64,000 nucleotides of DNA, taken from positions 58,914-122,913 of the forward strand of contig JAGQRW010000005.1 of the NCBI GenBank assembly GCA_020425085.1. The letters run 5' to 3'. Positions 41,266-50,114 of this stretch are shown one piece after another. This DNA comes from Paracoccaceae bacterium. GTDB lineage: Bacteria; Pseudomonadota; Alphaproteobacteria; Rhodobacterales; Rhodobacteraceae. Made by a program: the position numbers and the translations under genes. Below the pieces are notes generated by a model. It saw only the letters and a list, made by a program, of their open reading frames with translations, was not told the DNA's origin and made no database searches. Every line of letters starts with the position of its first letter. Position 1 is the first letter of the stretch.

Positions 41266-42001
41266 AACCCCCGTCCTGCCGGTTGCCGAAAGGGTTGCCT
41301 CGCTCAACCTTCGTTATCAGGGGCATGGGGCGGTGGCGGTCCTGAGCCACGCGCTGTCCGACCCGATGATCGGGCGCATCGCGCTGGTGTCGTCCTTTGG
41401 TGCCGAAAGCGTGGTGTTGCTGCATCTGCTGTCGATCATGGATCGCTCGGTGCCGGTGCTGTTGATTGATACCGAGATGCTGTTTGCCGAAACCCTTGAC
41501 TATCAGCGGCAGCTTGGCCAGCGGTTCGGTTTGAGCGATCTGCGCCTGATCCGGGCGCGGCGCGAGGAACTGTTCGCGCGCGACCCCGACAATCTCTTGC
41601 ACCATTTCGATCCCGACGCCTGCTGCAACCTGCGCAAGGTCGAACCCCTGGAACGCGGCCTGAAGGGGTTTGACGGCTGGATCACCGGGCGCAAACGCTA
41701 TCAGGGCGGTCAGCGTCAGGCGCTGCACCTTTTCGAGGCTGACGGCGACAGCCGCATCAAGATCAACCCGCTGGCGCATTGGCGCAGCGAGGATTTGCAG
41801 GAATATATCGCCAACAACAACCTGCCCCGCCACCCGCTGGTGGCCAAGGGATATGGCTCGATCGGCTGCCGGCCCTGCACCCGCAAAACCCCCCTTGGCG
41901 GCGATGCGCGTTCCGGGCGCTGGTTCGGGCAGGACAAGACCGAATGCGGCATCCATTTCACCAAGGGCAAGGCAACCCCGCAAAAGGCGCTGGCATCATG
42001 A
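41255..42001 (+). CDS. cysH: Adenylylsulfate (APS) reductase, CysH family
   Basis: CysH reduces activated sulfate to sulfite. The PP-loop-like start is ALVSSFGAESVVLLHLLS. The cysteine pattern points to the APS type with a [4Fe-4S] cluster: CC in DPDACCNLRKVEPL and C-x2-C in IGCRPCTRKT. The catalytic Cys is in KTECGIHF near the C-terminus. PAPS reductases lack the CC/CxxC pairs. The start is a GTG at 41255 with AAGGAG upstream, overlapping cysI by 11 bp. Length (248 aa) is normal. Confidence 0.9.
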   Translation: MPLETPVLPVAERVASLNLRYQGHGAVAVLSHALSDPMIGRIALVSSFGAESVVLLHLLSIMDRSVPVLLIDTEMLFAETLDYQRQLGQRFGLSDLRLIRARREELFARDPDNLLHHFDPDACCNLRKVEPLERGLKGFDGWITGRKRYQGGQRQALHLFEADGDSRIKINPLAHWRSEDLQEYIANNNLPRHPLVAKGYGSIGCRPCTRKTPLGGDARSGRWFGQDKTECGIHFTKGKATPQKALAS

Positions 42002-42453
42002 GCGTGCTGATCACCAGAACCGGATTTGCCAGCGAAACCTTTGCCGGAACCTTCCAGCCGTTTGACGCGATCGAAGCGCTTGATCCGGAACCTCCTGCGG
42101 CGCTGGAGATTGCCGCCGGGTTTGACGTTGACAGCCTTCGGCCGCATCTTGACCGGCTGGAAATGATCCGCATCACCTTTCAGGTCTTTTCCGACGGGCG
42201 CGGATTTTCCCAGGCGCGGCAGTTAAGGATGCTGGGGTTTCACCGCCGATTGCGCGCCACCGGGCATTTGATCGCCGATCAGTTTCCCATGCTGTTGCGC
42301 AGCGGGTTTGACGAGGTCGAGATCAGCGACGCCCATGCCCTGCGCCAGCCCGAGTCGCAATGGCTGGCGGCGCTGGCGCGGCCAAATCCGGACTATCAGC
42401 ACCGGTTGCGCCAATTTGCCCCCTTTGAAAATTCGGGCGCCGCCGCTAGATAG
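41998..42453 (+). CDS. DUF934-family protein of the sulfur assimilation operon
   Basis: The 151-aa protein matches DUF934. Conserved features are LDRLEMIRITFQVFSDGRGFSQARQLRMLGFHRRLRATGHLIADQFPMLLRSGFDEVEIS. Such proteins lie beside cysH and cysI in many proteobacteria and are thought to help sulfite reductase, but no activity is established. The start overlaps the cysH stop by 4 bp (ATGA). Confidence 0.82.
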   Translation: MSVLITRTGFASETFAGTFQPFDAIEALDPEPPAALEIAAGFDVDSLRPHLDRLEMIRITFQVFSDGRGFSQARQLRMLGFHRRLRATGHLIADQFPMLLRSGFDEVEISDAHALRQPESQWLAALARPNPDYQHRLRQFAPFENSGAAAR

Positions 42454-42492
42454 CAGCCTCACCCCGAACTTGACCCTACGGAAGCCACCTTC

Positions 42493-43311
42493 ATGAATGC
42501 ACCTACCCAGATCATTTCCGGCGCCGACACCAAGGCTGCGCGCCTGCCCGATGCCCAGACCGTAACATCGGTTCGGCACTGGAACGACAGGCTGTTCTCA
42601 TTCCGGGTGACGCGTCCGGCCAGCCTCAGGTTCCGCTCGGGCGAATTTCTGATGATCGGCCTTCTGGATGACAACGGCAAGCCGCTTTTGCGCGCCTATT
42701 CCATCGCCAGCCCATCCTGGGATGACGAGCTTGAGTTCTTTTCGATCAAGGTGCAGGACGGGCCGCTGACCTCACGCCTGCAACATATCAAGGTCGGCGA
42801 TCAGATCATCATCCGCCCCAAACCGGTTGGCACGCTGGTGGTGGATGCGCTGTTGCCGGGCAAGCGGCTATATCTGATCGGCACCGGCACCGGCGTTGCG
42901 CCGTTCGCCTCTTTGACCCGCGATCCCGAGGTTTACGAAAAATTCGATTCGGTGATCCTGACCCATACCGCCCGCAGCGTCAGCGCGCTTGGCTATTCGC
43001 ATGAACTGGTTGACAATATCCGCACCGATGAAATCCTGAGCGAGATCGTCGGTGACAAGCTGCGGTTCTACCCGACCAGCACCCGCGAACAAACCCCGAA
43101 AATGGGGCGCATCACCAATCTGATCCGCTCGGGTGAGTTGTTCAGCGATCTTGGCCTGCCTTCGTTTGATCCGGCGGTTGACCGGGTAATGATCTGCGGA
43201 TCCATGGGGTTGAACATGGAAATGAAGGAAATCCTGGAAAGTGCGGGCTTTACCGAAGGTTCCAACAGCGAGCCGGGGGAATATGTGCTGGAAAAGGCGT
43301 TTGTCGGCTAA
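42493..43311 (+). CDS. fpr: Ferredoxin-NADP reductase
   Basis: The 272-aa flavoenzyme passes electrons between NADPH and ferredoxin. FAD-binding motif is LLRAYSIASPSWDDELEFF. The NADP site is LYLIGTGTGVAPFASLTRDPE. The C-terminal EYVLEKAFVG is typical of bacterial Fpr. It ends the sulfur operon, 40 bp after DUF934, and is the likely electron source for CysI. Confidence 0.93.
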   Translation: MNAPTQIISGADTKAARLPDAQTVTSVRHWNDRLFSFRVTRPASLRFRSGEFLMIGLLDDNGKPLLRAYSIASPSWDDELEFFSIKVQDGPLTSRLQHIKVGDQIIIRPKPVGTLVVDALLPGKRLYLIGTGTGVAPFASLTRDPEVYEKFDSVILTHTARSVSALGYSHELVDNIRTDEILSEIVGDKLRFYPTSTREQTPKMGRITNLIRSGELFSDLGLPSFDPAVDRVMICGSMGLNMEMKEILESAGFTEGSNSEPGEYVLEKAFVG

Positions 43312-43411
43312 AACGCCTTGCTAAGGATCCGAACCAGAATGGCGGCCCCGGCATCTGGGCGAACGCGCCGTTTGATCAGGTGCCGTTGTGCCGTGCGCCT
43401 GCCGGATTCGC

Positions 43412-44200
43412 CTAATCTCGGCCGCAACATGCGATGATGCGTGCGACCACCGCCAGCGCGTCGGCGGCACCGTTGGCTTCGCCCTTTTCAAAATCGCCTT
43501 CGATGGTTCCCATCTGGTTGGTGACATGCGCCAGACAAATGACCCGGCGTTGCCGCGCCTCGGCAAAGGCGTAAAGGCCCGCCGCCTCCATTTCGACCGC
43601 AAGGATGCCCTGGGCGCGGGCAGCGGCAATCGCCGCCTCGGTTTCCCGAAACGGCGCGTCGGTGGTCCAACTGGCACCGCAAAGCACCCGCGGGCCGCCG
43701 TCGAATGCGCGTGAAAGCCGGGCCAGCAGCGGTGCCGGGGCTTTGCTCCAGTCGGCCGCGGGAAGGTAGTGATAGCTGGTGCCCTCATCCCTCAGCGCGC
43801 GGTCGATCAGGATGAAATAGGGCGTCGGCCCGGATGCGGTGATCTGCCCGGACGAAGTGACACTGATCAGAAGTTCGCAGCCCGAGGCGAACATTTCCTC
43901 GGCGATCAGCACCGCGAATGAGGCACCGACTGCGCAGGCGACCAGCCCGACCTCCTGCCCCGCAAGATCGAACAGCCAGAGGTCGGTGTGATAACAGACC
44001 CAGCCATCGTGCTTGCGCGCCTGCCCCAGGGCCTTGAGTTGATCAAGGATATCGCCGTCGGGATCCAGCAGGCAGATGCGGGGAACCGCCGCTACATCCG
44101 CCCCCTTCTGGCGCCGCGCCTCGCGCAGCAGGCTTTCCGGCGTGAAGGCCGATGGCGCGTCATGCGCCTTGTCCCTTAGGATCGGTGGCTTGCCCTTCAT
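43412..44200 (-). CDS. Nucleoside phosphorylase family protein
   Basis: The 262-aa protein has the purine/uridine phosphorylase (PNP_UDP_1) fold. Signs are VACAVGASFAVLIAEEMFASGCELLISVTSSGQI and the C-terminal ILAVEMEAAGLYAFAEARQRRVICLAHVTN. The latter contains the conserved V-E-M-E-A ribose/base contact. It would split nucleosides with phosphate, but the base specificity cannot be read. It is followed by the 44203 gene on the same strand. Confidence 0.8.
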   Translation of the reverse strand: MKGKPPILRDKAHDAPSAFTPESLLREARRQKGADVAAVPRICLLDPDGDILDQLKALGQARKHDGWVCYHTDLWLFDLAGQEVGLVACAVGASFAVLIAEEMFASGCELLISVTSSGQITASGPTPYFILIDRALRDEGTSYHYLPAADWSKAPAPLLARLSRAFDGGPRVLCGASWTTDAPFRETEAAIAAARAQGILAVEMEAAGLYAFAEARQRRVICLAHVTNQMGTIEGDFEKGEANGAADALAVVARIIACCGRD

Positions 44201-44202
44201 GT

Positions 44203-44574
44203 CTATCCGTCGCTGTCCGGCTGATCGGCGCCGAGGCGCCAGTCAAGCAACGTGCCCGCCACCAGAAAGGCAAACCCGCCAAATTCCATCAGCCGCGAAT
44301 AACTCGCCAGCATGGTGAAGGCGATCAGCACCAGACCGGTTGCGGCCAGCAGCGTCGGTGCCGGGCGGCGATGCCGGTGCCAGCGCAACAATAGTGCTGC
44401 CAGCGTCAGGGTGGCAAACACCACGATTGCCCCGGCCCACAGCGTCTGATCAAGGACAATCGTGACACCAAGCAGGCCCAACAGGCCGACCACCGCCAGC
44501 GTGCCGTAACAGGCAAAAAGCGACAGCGCCGCCGCCAGCGGTGCCTGCCAGGGTGTCAAATGCCGGTCGCTCAT
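44203..44574 (-). CDS. Four-span membrane protein, function unknown
   Basis: The 123-aa protein has four hydrophobic segments: APLAAALSLFACYGTLAVVGLLGLLG, LWAGAIVVFATLTLAALLLRW, LLAATGLVLIAFTMLASYS and FGGFAFLVAGTLLDWRL. The layout resembles MerC-like small membrane proteins, but the Cys pairs used for mercury transport are missing. It lies 2 bp upstream of the phosphorylase gene. No function can be assigned. Confidence 0.6.
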   Translation of the reverse strand: MSDRHLTPWQAPLAAALSLFACYGTLAVVGLLGLLGVTIVLDQTLWAGAIVVFATLTLAALLLRWHRHRRPAPTLLAATGLVLIAFTMLASYSRLMEFGGFAFLVAGTLLDWRLGADQPDSDG

Positions 44575-44669
44575 CCTGCCTGATTTCCGTTTGGTTCATT
44601 GACGAACATCCTAATCCGGCAATACCGGGATTGAAACGGCGATTTCGGGGCCGTCCGGCAAACCGGGTT

Positions 44670-45185
44670 TCATTTCGCTGGCGTTGCGCGCGGAAACCGG
44701 ATGGCCAGCACCTCGATATCAACCGAACCTGCGGGTCTGCGCCATTCGACCGTGCTGCCGGTTCTTGCCCCCATCAGCGCGATCCCCAGCGGGGAATAGG
44801 ACGAGATCAGACCCCGCGCCGGGTCTGCCTCATCCTCACCGACGATCCTGAAGGTGTGACGGGTATCGTCATCGGTGATGAAATCGACCTTGGCACCGAA
44901 GGCAACCACGCCCGGAACCTGGGTTTCGGGATCCACCAGGATCGCCGAACCGATCCTCGCTTGCAAATAGCGAATGTCACGTTCGGCCACGGCGATGGCA
45001 TGGCGGGTGTCGATATTGCCGGTCTGGCTTCGCAACGCCCCCAGATCCGACTGGCACTGCTCAAGCCGCTGGTTAAGCGCCGCAAGCCCGGATGCGGTCA
45101 CCAGATTGGGGTGGCGGCTATGCGGCAGATCGTCCAGCCGAATGACGGCGGTATCATCATCCTCTTTGGTGAATGCCTTGCTCAT
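44670..45185 (-). CDS. GreA/GreB-family transcription factor with altered coiled-coil tip
   Basis: The 171-aa protein has an N-terminal coiled coil (ASGLAALNQRLEQCQSDLGALRSQTGNIDTRHAIAVAERDIRYLQARIGS). The C-terminal FKBP-like domain follows (VPGVVAFGAKVDFITDDDTRHTFRIVGEDEADPARGLISSYSPLGIALMGARTGSTVEW). The latter is a close match to GreA/GreB. The tip of the coiled coil lacks the paired acidic residues that activate RNA cleavage by polymerase. It might instead block or modulate the secondary channel, as some Gre-like factors do. Confidence 0.85.
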   Translation of the reverse strand: MSKAFTKEDDDTAVIRLDDLPHSRHPNLVTASGLAALNQRLEQCQSDLGALRSQTGNIDTRHAIAVAERDIRYLQARIGSAILVDPETQVPGVVAFGAKVDFITDDDTRHTFRIVGEDEADPARGLISSYSPLGIALMGARTGSTVEWRRPAGSVDIEVLAIRFPRATPAK

Positions 45186-45336
45186 GACGTTTCCCCGGAT
45201 ACCAACGCGGCCCGATACCGATGGTGCCGGTTCCGAGGTGAAACCGCAACCGTTTCCGGCACGTCCGGCCTATGTGACCAAAAGCGGCTGATTTTGGCCG
45301 CATCCGTTGAGCAACCGACATTGCCGCCCCGGCAGC

Positions 45337-46374
45337 TCAGACGGTATCCGGGACGATCATCACCTTGCCCTGCGCCTTGATTGCCTCAGGCAGATGGCTG
45401 ATGGCGGTTTTCAGGCTCAGCCTCTGACCAACCTCGGTCCGCCATAGGCCCTGGCCAAATCGCGACAGAACCTCGGCCTCGGCGGTGCGGCGCATCTCGG
45501 TCGAGGCGGCGGGCAACCAGCGGCTAAGCCAGAATCCTTCGATGCGTTTGTTGTCGAACACGAACTGCCGCATGATAGGCAGCCTTGGCCCAGTGGCGGA
45601 CAGCAGACCGTAAGAGATCCAGCGGCTATGCGCCGGCATGGCGGTGAAAATGTCGGCGGCAATCTGATCGCCGACGGCATCAAGCAGGATGCGGGGTTTT
45701 TCACTGCGGCAGATCGCGGCAAGCCGGGTCGCGAAATCCGCAGCGCGGCTGTTCAGCACATGCTGAACCCCCTCGGCGCGCAAGGCATCGGCGTGATCGG
45801 TGCGGCGAACCACCGCAATCAGAGCCAGTTTATGCGCCAGCGCCGGTTCGATCATCAGTCGGCCAAGCTGCGAATGCGCCGCCGTCAGCACCACCGCCCG
45901 CGTGCCGCTTTCAACCGCCAGGCTGACCAGCGCCATCGCCGTCAGCGGATTGACGATCAGCGCCGCTGCGTCATTGTCGCCGATTTCCGGCGGCACCGGG
46001 ATGCAGGACGCCGCGTCTGAAACCGCATATTCGGCCCAGGCCCCTGAACCGGTCGCCAGAAACGCCACCCGTCGCCCCATCAAGGCCCCTGCCCCGGCAC
46101 CGGTACCGGTTCTGACTACGGTGCCGACGCCTTCGAACCCGGCCGGCGTTCCAGCCTGACGCGGCAGGCCGTATTCGCCACGGATATACAACAGGTCCGA
46201 AGGGTTGACCGGCGATTGCGCCACCCGGATCAGCACCTGATCACCACCCGGTTCCGGCATGGCCAGTTGCCGATATTGCAGCAAGCCGGCAAAATCGGTC
46301 GGCTCTGCCGGCGGGCTTTCTGCCCTTCCGCCGTGGCCAAGAACCAGGGCGGCAAAGGAATTCGGAACCGTCAT
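45337..46374 (-). CDS. Zinc-free MDR oxidoreductase (enoyl/quinone reductase-like)
   Basis: The 345-aa protein is a medium-chain dehydrogenase. It has VLIRVAQSPVNPSDLLYIRGEYG and GFEGVGTVV near the N-terminus. AAHSQLGRLMIEPALAHKLALIAVVRR marks the Rossmann start, where the usual GxxGxxG is altered. No zinc cysteines are present. It resembles the 2-enoyl thioester reductase group, but that is not certain. ATG 46374 follows GGAGG; the frame extends 30 bp further. It is divergent from livH across 240 bp. Confidence 0.75.
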   Translation of the reverse strand: MTVPNSFAALVLGHGGRAESPPAEPTDFAGLLQYRQLAMPEPGGDQVLIRVAQSPVNPSDLLYIRGEYGLPRQAGTPAGFEGVGTVVRTGTGAGAGALMGRRVAFLATGSGAWAEYAVSDAASCIPVPPEIGDNDAAALIVNPLTAMALVSLAVESGTRAVVLTAAHSQLGRLMIEPALAHKLALIAVVRRTDHADALRAEGVQHVLNSRAADFATRLAAICRSEKPRILLDAVGDQIAADIFTAMPAHSRWISYGLLSATGPRLPIMRQFVFDNKRIEGFWLSRWLPAASTEMRRTAEAEVLSRFGQGLWRTEVGQRLSLKTAISHLPEAIKAQGKVMIVPDTV

Positions 46375-46464
46375 GCCATAGCCTCCACCTGTCTTGTCAA
46401 CCATCCCGGGCCTGTCGCCAACTTGCGTATTGTCGCGGCTGGTTAACTAATACCACTTGTTCTT

Positions 46465-46473
46465 TGAGTAACA
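46465..46473. promoter_or_regulatory. TGAGTAACA motif upstream of livH
   Basis: The nonamer lies 143 bp before livH in an AT-rich patch. It is repeated at 57339-57347 in the promoter region of the acyl-CoA dehydrogenase gene at the other end of the island. Similarity extends beyond the nonamer, and it may be the operator of the TetR regulator at 62198. It is flanked by two CACTTG copies. Confidence 0.35.
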
Positions 46474-46615
46474 CTTGATAATATTGTGTCAATGCAATAT
46501 TGCTGTGTCAGGCCCAACCGTGAACCCGGAAACGCTGGCACGCGACGGCAGGCAAACGGATTTCCGGCGGCTGCAAGCATCCGGGGTTCGGGCCAACCGC
46601 AGCTTGGGGAGAGCG

Positions 46616-47503
46616 ATGCAAGGCTTGATCGAGTTCACTCAGATGATCATCAGCGGCGTGGCGACCGGCTGTATCTATGCCATCGTGGCGCTTGGTTTCG
46701 TGCTGATCTACAAGGCCAGCGAGATCGTCAATTTCGCCCAGGGCGATCTGATGATGCTGGGGGCGTTCCTTGGCTTCAGTTTCATCACCTTGCTGGGAAT
46801 GCCGTTCTATCTGGGACTGGGTCTGGCACTGGTATGCATGGCGCTGATCGGCGCGCTGCTGGACCGGGTGGTGTTGCGGCCGATGGCCGGGCAACCGGTT
46901 TTCGCCATCGTCATCATCACCATCGGCATCGGTTTCGTAATCCGTTCGATCGTCATCTCGATTCCTGGCTGGGGTACGGAAACCTATGGCATCGACACCC
47001 CCTATTCCGGCGGCGTCACCAGCCTTGGCGGGCTGGTAATCAGCAACGAGCATCTGGCGATCATCGCCGCCACATTGTTGCTGGTGATCGTGCTTTACCT
47101 GTTCTTTCGCTTCACCATGCTGGGTGTCGCCATGCAGGCAACCTCGCAGAACCAGCTTGCCGCCTATTATGTCGGGGTGCCGGTGAAATCCATCCTGTCG
47201 ATGATCTGGGCCATCAGCGCCGCCACCGCCGCACTGGTCGGCATCCTGCTGGCACCGATCACCTTCGTGCATGTCAATATGGGCTTCATCGGGCTGAAGG
47301 CGTTCCCGGCGGCGGTGATCGGCGGCTTCGGATCCCTGCCGGGTGCCATCGTCGGCGGGCTGATCATCGGCGTGGTCGAGGCGCTGGCCGGTTTCTACCT
47401 GCCCGAAGGGTTCAAGGACGTCGCCGCCTATGTGCTGATGCTGGTGGTGCTGGCAATCCGGCCCAAGGGGCTGTTCGCGCAATCCGTCGCCAAGAAGGTC
47501 TGA
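46616..47503 (+). CDS. livH: Branched-chain-type ABC transporter permease LivH
   Basis: The 295-aa inner-membrane protein is one of the two permeases of a HAAT-family importer. Conserved blocks are GVATGCIYAIVALGFVLIYKASEIVNFAQGDLMMLGA and FPAAVIGGFGSLPGAIVGGLIIG, with about eight membrane segments. ATG 46616 follows GGGGAGAG. It starts the livH-M-G-F-ligase-livK unit. In this gene setting the cargo is probably a carboxylic acid rather than leucine, but that is inference. Confidence 0.9.
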   Translation: MQGLIEFTQMIISGVATGCIYAIVALGFVLIYKASEIVNFAQGDLMMLGAFLGFSFITLLGMPFYLGLGLALVCMALIGALLDRVVLRPMAGQPVFAIVIITIGIGFVIRSIVISIPGWGTETYGIDTPYSGGVTSLGGLVISNEHLAIIAATLLLVIVLYLFFRFTMLGVAMQATSQNQLAAYYVGVPVKSILSMIWAISAATAALVGILLAPITFVHVNMGFIGLKAFPAAVIGGFGSLPGAIVGGLIIGVVEALAGFYLPEGFKDVAAYVLMLVVLAIRPKGLFAQSVAKKV

Positions 47504-47507
47504 GCCG

Positions 47508-48584
47508 ATGCATGTGCCGATGAAAACCAGTTACAACGACGATATCCGGCTGGTCCGGCAGCGCGGCACCCTGGTCTGGTATGGGCTGTTGGCGCTGGCG
47601 CTGCTGGCGGCGCCCATGTATTTGGGCGAACACCACATTGCCCAACTGTCCTTTGTCGGTATCTACGCCATTGCCGGGCTGGGGGCGATGCTGCTGGTCG
47701 GCTATACCGGGCAGGTATCGCTGGGTCAGGCGGCGTTCATGGCGATTGGTGCCTATACCGAGGCGATCTTGCAGAAATTCGGTGTGCCGTTTGCCGCCTC
47801 GCTGGTGCTGGCGGGGGTGATGGCGGGGCTGATGGGCGCGATCCTGTCGCTGTCAACGGCGCGGCTGGCGGGCATTTATCTGGCGATTGCCACGCTGGCT
47901 TTTGCCTTTATCGTCGAAGAGGTGCTGACCCGCTGGGAATCGCTGACCAATGGCAGCCTTGGCATTCTGGTCAGGCGCATTCAGGTAGGCTCGTTCACCT
48001 TTGATCAGGAATGGAAGTTCTATTACCTCAGCATCGGCCTGCTGGTGCTGGTGCTGTGGCTGATGATCAACCTCCTGCGGTCCCGCACCGGCCGCGCCCT
48101 GACGGCGATGCGCGACAGCGAGATTTCGGCGCAGAGCCTTGGCATCCAACTGGCGCGTTACAAGGCGATCGTGCTGGCCCTCAGCGGGGCGCTGACCGGG
48201 GTGGCGGGCGCACTTTACGCCCATCGCATCCAGTTCATCACGCCGGATCAGTTCACCATCATGGCCTCGGTGGAGTTGCTGGTGCTGGTGGTGGTGGGCG
48301 GGCTTGGCTCGTTGCACGGGGCGGTGTTCGGGGCGGTGTTCATCGTCATGCTGCCGCAGTTCATCGTGCTGATCCGCGACGCCTTCGCCATCTCGACCAG
48401 CTATCAGGCGGGGCTGGATGCCGGGGTCTATGGGCTGTTGATGGTGTTGTTCATGCTGTTCGAGCCGCAGGGACTTTACGGCCGCTGGCAAAAGATCAAG
48501 CTTTATCTCGACACCTTCCCGTTCTACCGCAAGGCGACCTTCCGCCGTCAGCGCATGTTCCAGAAATCGGAGCAGTTGCGATGA
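47508..48584 (+). CDS. livM: Branched-chain-type ABC transporter permease LivM
   Basis: The 358-aa second permease has the family block AMLLVGYTGQVSLGQAAFMAIGAYTEAIL and later GRALTAMRDSEISAQSLGIQLARYK. ELLVLVVVGGLGSLHGAVFGAVFIV near the C-terminus is the usual end motif. Its start is 4 bp after livH. The stop overlaps the livG start (ATGA). Confidence 0.9.
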   Translation: MHVPMKTSYNDDIRLVRQRGTLVWYGLLALALLAAPMYLGEHHIAQLSFVGIYAIAGLGAMLLVGYTGQVSLGQAAFMAIGAYTEAILQKFGVPFAASLVLAGVMAGLMGAILSLSTARLAGIYLAIATLAFAFIVEEVLTRWESLTNGSLGILVRRIQVGSFTFDQEWKFYYLSIGLLVLVLWLMINLLRSRTGRALTAMRDSEISAQSLGIQLARYKAIVLALSGALTGVAGALYAHRIQFITPDQFTIMASVELLVLVVVGGLGSLHGAVFGAVFIVMLPQFIVLIRDAFAISTSYQAGLDAGVYGLLMVLFMLFEPQGLYGRWQKIKLYLDTFPFYRKATFRRQRMFQKSEQLR

Positions 48585-49339
48585 CGCTGTTCGAGGGGCG
48601 CAACCTGGATCGGCAGTTCGGCGGCATCCACGCGGTGCGCGATGTCAGCTTTGCCGTCGAGGAAGGCGAGATATTCACCATCATCGGGCCGAACGGCGCG
48701 GGCAAATCCACGCTGTTCAACCTGATCAGCCGCATCTACGATCTGGGCGGCGGCAGCCTGGTCTATGACGGCCAGGACATCAGCCGGATCGCAGCGCACA
48801 AGGTGGTCGGCCTTGGCATAGCGCGAACCTTCCAGAATATCGAGTTGTTTGAAAATTCCACCGTGCTGTCCAACCTGCTGGTCGGCCGCCACAGCCGGGG
48901 CGGGCCAGCCCTCTGGCGGGAATTGCTGTTCACCCCCGCCGCGCGGCAAAGCGAAATCGCGCATCGCGAGCGGGTCGAGGACGTGATCGACCTGCTGGAC
49001 CTTCAGGAACACCGCGACGCGCGGGTTGGCGGCCTGCCTTACGGCGTCCGCAAGGTGGTGGAGCTTGGCCGCGCCCTGACCAGTCAGCCACGCCTGATCC
49101 TGCTAGATGAACCCTCGTCCGGGCTGAACCCCGACGAGACCGAGGACATGTCCTACTGGATCCAGGATATCCGCAGCCAGCTTGGCGTCACCGTGCTGAT
49201 GATCGAACACGACATGTCGCTGGTGGGCATGGTTTCCGACCGGGTTCTGGCACTGGACCACGGCGAGGTGCTGGCGATCGGCCAGCCCGAGGAAATCATG
49301 TCCGACCCCCGCGTGATCGAGGCCTATCTTGGAGGGTGA
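48581..49339 (+). CDS. livG: ABC transporter ATP-binding protein LivG
   Basis: The 252-aa ATPase drives the importer. Walker A is IIGPNGAGKSTLFNLISR. The signature-region segment reads LPYGVRKVVELGRAL, with LPYG where LSGG is usual, as is common in LivG. Walker B is LILLDEPSSGLNPDE. The ATG at 48581 overlaps livM by 4 bp. Pairing with LivF gives the heterodimeric ATPase. Confidence 0.92.
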   Translation: MTLFEGRNLDRQFGGIHAVRDVSFAVEEGEIFTIIGPNGAGKSTLFNLISRIYDLGGGSLVYDGQDISRIAAHKVVGLGIARTFQNIELFENSTVLSNLLVGRHSRGGPALWRELLFTPAARQSEIAHRERVEDVIDLLDLQEHRDARVGGLPYGVRKVVELGRALTSQPRLILLDEPSSGLNPDETEDMSYWIQDIRSQLGVTVLMIEHDMSLVGMVSDRVLALDHGEVLAIGQPEEIMSDPRVIEAYLGG

Positions 49340-49340
49340 G

Positions 49341-50104
<764 letters not shown>

Positions 50105-50114
<10 letters not shown>

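Noticed and set aside
40051..41307. 418-codon minus-strand frame inside cysI
   Set aside because: It is antisense to the conserved siroheme and cluster motifs of CysI and shows no motif of its own.
46486..47523. 345-codon frame overlapping livH in another frame
   Set aside because: The translation is dominated by Arg, His and Gly and lacks membrane segments. LivH is the real product.
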